A stretch of 64,000 bases of DNA, taken from contig WPIO01000048.1 of assembly GCA_009760855.2 (NCBI GenBank), forward strand, positions 1,261,001 to 1,325,000, given 5' to 3'. Numbering within the stretch: position 1 is the stretch's first letter; each line of letters opens with the position of its first letter. Source of the stretch: Cristatella mucedo (lineage: Eukaryota > Bryozoa > Phylactolaemata > Cristatellidae). Below the pieces are notes generated by a model, which was not told the origin of the DNA, ran no database searches, and saw nothing but the letters and a program-made list of their open reading frames with translations. The position numbers and the translations under genes were made by a program. Shown one piece after another: positions 57,401-64,000 of the stretch.

Positions 57401-58795
57401 GTGAAGGGAGTTTTTTGAGGTGCTCGAAGGCAAGCAGGTATCGAAGGACGCTACAAATCGCACGAACCAACAGCGATCCATTAGAATCCATTCTACTTAA
57501 TCAAAATATCCACAACAAAATTCCGCTTCGCGAAGCTTTAATTTTGATTGAATTTGAAACTACGAAACTATTCAAATGTATCAAAAAATATCTCACATAG
57601 CCCACGTGCATTGTAATCATGCATTGTAATCCACTGCATAGTACGTTAAACTCCTCGCGAAGTGTGCCAGCACAATTTAGCGCCATTAAGCACGAACATG
57701 CACTGCACTGCAATCGCATGAACTGCCACTGCAATCCACGTAAATCTCTAGAAATAGACTATGCAAGGCCTCCATTTTGATTGCACAGTGCATTAAAATA
57801 TGCGTAACCGATTGTGCACATGCATTCTCAGGCAAGGCGCTCATATTGCCTATGCTGCCACCTTGTTCCAACACAATTTTGCACAAATCCGCTGCCGTAA
57901 GTTAGAAATACAGCTGCATGTTGTAGCATTACGCTCGGTTTTTTCCAGTGTACCCACTAAATTTTAAAGTACGAGCAATGCAAGCATGCCTCCATGCAAA
58001 CTGCCTCCACAGAGGTGGCCTGACAAGTCGCCGGCATCTATGCACAGAGATAAACTTGCAGTGTTAAGAACGAGCTATTGAAGAATAAGATTTGTTGCCA
58101 TAGTATCTTTAATAGTGCTTCGATTTTGTCCAAAATATTGTTCATGTTGCTTTGCCGACAAGTTCTTAAGCGAATGGCTTCCAAAGAGTTGGCCCAGCCA
58201 CATATGTGCTACCGCCACCAGGAAAAAGCCACCGGCAAAATTCAAGTTTGACTAGAAAAGCTACACAATTAATTGAGTATTACAGATAACAGTTTGCTGT
58301 ATAATATTGAAGGCAGTTGTGCTAGAAAAGTTCAATGCAATCCGTTGTACTTCTCTGGTCATACTGTCTGATATAGGGAACACGCGTGCCTCAAGTGTAG
58401 CTAACTCTGCTTGACGGATTCTCAGTGTTGCGTTCTTTTTTACTCTTTTGTTTCCTCGATGCCAAACATTCCGAATTCGTTAAAGGATGCCGTAGAGTCA
58501 TTTCGCATTGCTTCGAACACTGAATATTACAAAGAAATATTTGCTGAGGAAGAGAAATTGCTGTGCATCATCAACAGGGTGCGATGAGGGAATTATATCA
58601 TCAAGCACAGATCAGTGGTCCATAGATCTGGCCAGATTTTTTGAGGTGTTGACCAGCTCGAGAACACAAATCATAACTTCGTAACATTTGGACCGGATAT
58701 TATGAAGCAAGAAATTCCTGTAGTTCGCGTGCAAGAGTCCAAACACAATACGAGTCACACACATTATCGAATATTCTCGCACAAATGAACGCTAT
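57400..58795. other. AT-rich stretch with nothing recognised
   Basis: No motif-bearing open frame, microsatellite or repeat end recognised. Confidence 0.5.
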
Positions 58796-58796
58796 C

Positions 58797-59015
58797 GTCT
58801 CCTATTATTACCAAATTCTGCACTTCTGACCACATGCGGATCTCATTAAATCAATAATTGATGCACTCCTCCGAACCCAGAATCATCTGCAACTAGCCAA
58901 ACCTTAAGACCCTAGACATTGAAGATGTTCGTCCAAAATCATCTGCTATGCTTCTATTGCTCAATCCACCTTCCGACCAGTACTGATTGGTGCAATGTTA
59001 AAACACAACATTAGC
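58797..59015 (+). mobile_element. LINE-A endonuclease-end fragment
   Basis: Reads PIITKFCTSDHMRISLN, matching PIITKSCLSDHMQISFN at 25020-25075, and continues in step to the 25230 equivalent. Multiple stops. Confidence 0.7.
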
Positions 59016-60216
59016 AGAGAGTTATTCAGAATGTCTAGTTGGTCATTATCTGTTTATTACAACCGAGAGAGGCGGCCACTGCAGAAGACGAAACCTCTCG
59101 CACATTTCTTAAGAATTAAGATGGAAGGTTTTACATGATGATGAATGTTCGTTATTTAGACACTGTTCAGTGTTGCCAAGTCATGTGTATTTAACAACAC
59201 TATTACCTATAGAACCGCCGGATTGCTATATCAGCTAGGCTAAGATATCCCTAGAGATCACTAGCGATTTTTGAATTACAGCCTACAGCAGCCGGATATC
59301 TTGGGGTTCGAGCCAGAAGCTGTAGTTTGATATTCAAACAAGTGAGTTGTATGGTACGGCTTTTGCTGTACACATGCAACCTGAGTGTCTATTGAATTTC
59401 TTAGGCTAAGGATATGGACTTGTTTTATTAATGGTAAGCGCAATCTCCATCGCTGTCTTTTTCTTCTACCATCAGAGTACCTGAATGCATCTAGGCAGGA
59501 TCTACTCACTGGCTGTGCTCCGAGGTTTCAGCTTCACCTGCTTTAGTGACACGTCGGCAATAAATCAGTTGCAAGCAAGCACTTGTGGCCTTTGGAATTG
59601 AGCGTTGAAGCCGCAATAGCACGTCTTGTAACATTTGGGTTCGAAAGTGTTGGATAATTAATCGCTGAGGACCCTTAGCTGTCATCTTGTGCTAGTCTCA
59701 TTGGCTGTGACTATATTTGAATAGTACTCGTTGCGGTAGTAGCTCACCTGCCGTGGCCCAGCACGTTGTGAAACGTCGACTGGCGGCCGTTACTAAGGTC
59801 CAATTCAAATTCGAAGGGCCCCCGTCCGTCCGGCCGGATACACGCCGAAGTGAAAACAAGCCACTTCATCGCTAGTGCCCAGTTGTTGGACAGCCTCTTA
59901 AATTCCGCCAACTAAATGTCCGCTCGCTAAAAACCAACGGGCTACTTATCCGAGATCAGTTGGTCCAGGAGAAGCTAGATGCATTTCTGCTTACCAAAAC
60001 TTTGATGACGCCTTGTTCCAGTAGCTGAGTATCTGAGACCACCCCACCCGGATTCTTATTCTATCAGTCCAAACGTTCTGACTAAGTTGGTGGCGGGGTG
60101 CAAATGTGGTTCACGAATCATTAGGCTATACGATGTGCAGCTTTCCCCCTGGGTCATCGTTTGAATCAGTTGCAATCAGGTCTTCATCTAAGACAATGCC
60201 TCTTACTGTTGTGATA

Positions 60217-60291
60217 AGCGCCTAGAGAGAGATTGAGTTCTCTGAGGGCGCTTTATCAAGTGAATTATTATTATTATTATTATTATTATTA
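60217..60291 (+). mobile_element. LINE-A tail-only insertion inside LINE-C
   Basis: AGCGCCTAGAGAGAGATTGA, TCTGAGGGCGCTTTATC, then an ATT repeat. It interrupts the VVI|YRPPSGYL codons of the endonuclease. Removing about 75 nt restores the frame there. Confidence 0.85.
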
Positions 60292-61881
60292 TACCGACCT
60301 CCTTCTGGCTATCTAAACTTGTGTGTAGAGGAGTTTTCAGAGTTCCTCGCTAAAATAATTGTGTGTGACAGGCCGTTACTGATTGCTGGTGACTTCAATG
60401 TTCACGTTGACAACCTTAACAACACCCAGGTCCGCTCGTTTCTTGACTGTCTGGAGAACTTTGGTTTGGTCCAACACGTTAATCATAACACCCACGTCGG
60501 TCGCCATATTCTAGATCTCGCGATTACTAAGGATGTCCTCCTCACTGACCTTGTGCTGTGCCCACTGACCCTTTCAGGTCATTGTTTGGTCACGTTTACA
60601 GTTTCTGCTACCTTGTACGTACAGGTTAATGTCGAACTTGTCAAGCGATTCAACTTACAAAGCATTGACATAGAAAAGTTTTTAAAATCTGTTTGTGGTG
60701 CAGGTCTTTTTGATCTGTATTCAGACTCGACCGGCAGTCTCGATACCCTCAATGATGCAGTAAACATGACACTCAGGAGTGCTCTTTACAAACATGCTCC
60801 CATTCATTCTATCCGTGTGCAGGGTCGTGGAGATTCCTTTCAATTTACAAAAACTCCTAAAGATGCGCTGGGTTGAGCGCAGGCTTGAACATCGTTTCAA
60901 GAAATCGGGGTCTGGTGCAGATCTAGTAAATTTAAAGGTCTTCCTTTGAGTTTACGCCCGGAAGCTTAAAAAAGCCAGGGCTTCTTTTTCCACTCAAAAG
61001 CTGAATTCCTGCCAGTCGGACCCTAAACAGATTTGTAAGACAGTAAACCATTTACTGGCCAATGCTGAGAGGTCTGACTCCCCAGATATTGACGGCTCAG
61101 CCAAAAAAGCTTTCAGCCTTCTTTACTGAAACAAATGTGCAAATTCGTGCCTCCATAAAGCCCCCTCCGACTAAAGCAATTGCGGTATCACAGCCTGTGA
61201 CCTTCCCTAAAGGTTTTCCGAGGTATCTGAATGCGATGTGGCTACCTTAATAAGGTCTAGCAAAAAGAGCTCGTCTCCTGAAGACCCTATACCATCATCT
61301 CTATGGTCTTCAATCGCAGATCAACTTAGCCCTGCCATAACCGAGATTTTTAATGCTTCTTTGGGAAAAGGGGTCGTCCCCAAGTCCTTCAAATCGGCAA
61401 TCGTTAGACCCATACGTAAAAAGCCTGGATTAGATACTGAAGTCCTTGCAAACTATTGCCCAGTTTTCCTTTTTCCTTTCTTGTCAAAGATACTTTATAA
61501 AATTGTTGCTAAGCAGCTGGTTGAACATATTGAAAAGAATGAAATGTCAGAAACATTTCAATCAGGGTTCAAGAGGTAGCACTCCACTGAAACTGCTCTC
61601 CTCCGTGTTGACAATGACATACTACGTGCCAAAGATGGTGGGAATGTCACTGCCCTAGCTCTGCTAGATCTGTCAGCTGCCTTCGACACCATTGATCACG
61701 ATGCTCTACTTCTACAATTGGGAACAACGATCGGCCTGGAAGACGAGGCACTGGCGTGGTTTAAATCTTTCTCGTCTAATCGTGTTCAATCTGTGACTTG
61801 TGTGGGTCAGGTCTCACACACGAGAAGGGTCACCTGTGGAGTCCCTCAAGGGTCTGTACTCGGTTCTTTGCTGTTCTCCAT

Positions 61882-61901
61882 CTAATGTAATGTAATGTAA
61901 T
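61882..61901 (+). repeat. 20-nt (TAATG)n insertion inside LINE-C reverse transcriptase
   Basis: Sits between FSI and YTQPL codons. Removing 20 nt (including a 3-nt CTA repeat) restores the frame. The unit equals the sense tail of SINE-2. Confidence 0.8.
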
Positions 61902-62109
61902 CTATACTCAACCTCTGGGAAAAGTGATTCAGGCCCATGGAATAGGATATCACTTTTATGCTGACGACACTCAGCTGTATTTGTCATTTAAACCGTTGGA
62001 ATATGCTGCAGCATTTGATAAACTGAATGCTTGCCTTGCCGACATTCGATCCTGGATGTCGAAAAACCTTTTGAAACTAAATGACGATAAAATCAAACTG
62101 CTTCTCATA

Positions 62110-62275
62110 ATCCTAGCTGATTAAACAGCCTCTTTTTGTATAGCGACAGAAGAGCCTTTACGGTTACCATCACCGCTTGCAGTGGTGATTAAGGATCTCC
62201 CACGGCAGGAATCGAACCCACGACCTCGGGACCGAAGTCATGAAAGCAACCGCCTTACCTAGTGTGCCATCTCGA
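62110..62275 (-). mobile_element. SINE-2 insertion in LINE-C with target duplication
   Basis: Flanked by CTCATA at 62104-62109 and 62276-62281. On the minus strand: box A TGGCACACTAGG, box B GGTTCGATTCC, the ACTGCAAGCGGTGATGG body and the CTCTTCTGTCGCTATACAAA end. It splits the LINE-C frame after KLNDDKIKLLL. Confidence 0.85.
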
Positions 62276-63189
62276 CTCATAGGACACCCTGAGCGTGTGG
62301 CTGTATTAAAAAGCTCTGCTCTTCTAATAGGTGATGCTGTTGTGCGACCATCACCAAATGCTCGAAAATTAGGTGTCGTTTTCGACAACAGTCTCAATTT
62401 TAAAAGCTTCCTTCAGAAGACTGCTTCTACAGCTAGTTATCGCGTCCGATCCCTATCCAAGATTAGGAGCTATTTTCCACAGTGGTTTTCAAAAAATTTA
62501 ACTAGCTCCTTAGTTTTGTCTTGGCTTGATTATTGTAATTCCCTTATGGCTGGGCTACCAATGAAAGCAATTAGGCCACTGCAGCAGACTATGAATATGG
62601 CTGCGAGGCTAGCCTTCAAGTCCCTGAAGTTTGAGCACGTGTCTCCTTTGCTAAAAGAGCAAGGATGGATGCCGGTTGAGCAACGGATACAGATTAAAGT
62701 TCTTACGGTGACACACAACGCCCGCCACGGCTTGGCTCCTTCGTACCTATCTGAATTGCTGCACCAGTTTCCGCCTCTTCGTGCCCTCAGGTCCAATGTG
62801 GACCGTAAATTAGCTGTTCTATTGCTCTGCTTAAAAACTGTTGGTGACAGAAGCTTTAGCTCTGCAGGTTCTAGGCTGGAACTCGCTTCCACAATTCTTA
62901 CGAAACGACAACTACTCTCCTACTGCCGACTATGGTCAATCCTTTTCAGCGGTCCTGAGCTGCTACTTCCATGCTACTCACTACCTCAACTGTTCTCTCA
63001 CTACCTCAACTGTTCTCCTGACTCTGCTATGCTTCCCATTTTCTCTTTGTTGCGTGAGACAAAGTCTGTTGGGTACGGAATGAGTACCGATACCCGCTTA
63101 GGCCGTGAGTGTCCTATATAAAACTCTCCTGCGTAACACCCACATAGTCTTTATGGCTTTGTGGAGTTACAAACGTAGATACGTTACAT

Positions 63190-63525
63190 TAAATTTGTGA
63201 GCATTGTACATGAAGCACGTGTTTCGATCTGTACGATCACAAGACTTGCACCGTTCTAGGAATTGAGTACCTCAAAGCTGAATTGCCTGCTTGCTCGGCC
63301 AAAATGAGACATTTTTGAGAATTCTCTGCAAATATTTGGTGAATTAAGAAGTAGTGCTTAAGAGTAAACGTCGTGAATATACTGGCAAAATGGGATCAGA
63401 AATTGTGACGATTTTCACATATAAAGAAAAAATGATTATGCAAACCATGTCTAATCCGGAAGTAAATCGGAAGCATATCTACAAATACAATTTACCGATC
63501 TAAGTATCGCACGAAACTTGTGTCC
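63190..63525. other. Short stretch with nothing recognised
   Basis: AT-rich; no feature seen. Confidence 0.5.
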
Positions 63526-63690
63526 AAATAATAATAGTACTAATACATTTGATATAGCACCCTCAGAGAACTTGATCTTTTTCTAGGTAATTTACATTTG
63601 CTGCAAAGTTAGCATGATCAAATAGTTAGTGGAAACGTGCTCAATAAACAACAAGAGTAACGCGGGTTAGGGGTGACATGCAATCTTTTT
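63525..63690 (-). mobile_element. LINE-A 3' end (antisense)
   Basis: AATAATAGTACTAATACATT, CACCCTCAGAGAACTTG, TTTACATTTGCTGC and the antisense UTR. Confidence 0.75.
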
Positions 63691-63714
63691 AAGCTTGTTT
63701 CGCTGTTCTATTCC

Positions 63715-63925
63715 TATGCTTTAAGAAGTTGGACGACAGAAGCTTTTGCTCTGTTGGTCCTATGCTTCGGAACTCACGAAATTGCTATGCAGTGGCATCT
63801 ACTCTCCAGCAGCCGGCTGTGGCACCTTCCTTCCAGTCATTCTGAGCTGCTACGTCCATGCTACACACTTCCTTGAATGGCCTCTTGACTCGGTTATGTT
63901 TCTCTTTGCTCGGTGAGAGCCGTGA
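63715..63925 (+). mobile_element. LINE-C 3' fragment
   Basis: Parallels 62840-63060: GACGACAGAAGCTTTTGCTC, then a TACTCTCCAGCAGCCGGCTG-like stretch and TCTCTTTGCTCGGTGAGA. Confidence 0.55.
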
Positions 63926-64000
63926 TGGCACACTAGGTAAGGTGGTTGCTTTCACGACCTCGTTCCCGAGATCGTGGGTTTGATTCCTGCGGTGGGCGAT
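63926..64000 (+). mobile_element. SINE-2 head, cut by window end
   Basis: GATGGCACACTAGGTAAGG (box A) and GGTTTGATTCCTGCGG (box B). The copy continues beyond the window. Confidence 0.8.

Larger units (their letters stand above)
59885..63190 (+). mobile_element. LINE-C, near full-length second ORF, broken
   Basis: APE-type endonuclease starts with LNVRSLKTNG (about 59905), then YRPPSGYL, IAGDFNVHVDNLN and LSGHCLVTF. Linker follows; reverse transcriptase has SSPEDPIPSSLW, FKSAIVRPI, FQSGFKR-stop-HSTETALL, LLDLSAAFDTIDHDALL, GVPQGSVLGSLLFSI, YHFYADDTQLYLSF and KLNDDK. After it come LGVVFDNSLNF, SWLDYCNSLMAGLPM and LAPSYLSELL. The YADD catalytic motif is intact, but stops and three insertions kill it. 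The 3' end matches other LINE-C copies (ACACCCACATAGTC, then ACGTTACATT). L2/CR1-type by motif layout. Confidence 0.9.

Noticed and set aside
60579-60767. Minus-strand frame in LINE-C
   Set aside because: Antisense shadow of the endonuclease frame.
63926-64000. A genuine tRNA gene
   Set aside because: Boxes A and B fit, but the sequence matches the SINE-2 head at 62110-62275 and does not fold as a clear full tRNA by eye.

Overview
ORGANISM. This is nuclear DNA of an animal. It carries one intron-rich gene with conventional GT-AG splice sites, long introns, dense microsatellites, APE-type non-LTR retrotransposons of the L2/CR1 kind and tRNA-headed SINEs. There is no operon structure, no bacterial gene and no CRISPR array. 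The conserved protein is an RFX4-type transcription factor. Its Gln/His/Ala-rich tail and the repeat set suggest an invertebrate (perhaps a spiralian), but the sequence alone does not fix the species.  LAYOUT. About 0.2-44.2 kb holds one plus-strand gene, an RFX4-like RFX-family transcription factor. I assembled 18 coding exons by hand. Every junction is phase-consistent and the sum is 2,604 nt (867 codons plus stop). Exons 1-2 encode a Gln/Ser-rich N-terminus. Exons 2-4 encode the RFX winged-helix DNA-binding domain, which is split by a 10.2-kb intron. Exons 5-13 encode the extended conserved RFX region and dimerisation domain. Exons 14-18 encode a low-complexity tail rich in Ser, Gln, His and Ala. 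Intron 9 has a GC donor. The 263-nt intron 14 carries a perfect 17-bp hairpin, and its donor competes with a stronger one 4 nt downstream. A CpG-dense block in intron 3 (about 5.9-7.45 kb) has the look of an internal promoter.  About 44.2-64 kb is the 3' flank. I see no intact gene there. It is filled with decayed mobile elements: a hAT transposase relic (about 46.7-47.35 kb), several 5'-truncated LINE ends and one nearly full-length but broken LINE (59.9-63.2 kb) with three nested insertions.  REPEATS (my own labels). LINE-A ends in (ATT)n. LINE-B has a related tail ending in CTATACAAAAG. LINE-C ends in a stretch with ACACCCACATAGTC followed by CATTA repeats. SINE-1 has a tRNA-like head and a LINE-B-like tail. 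SINE-2 has a tRNA-like head and a (TAATG)n tail. A MADF-domain relic and an unidentified 171-codon minus-strand frame lie inside intron 17. Most other open frames in the window are shadows of microsatellites or chance frames in introns.
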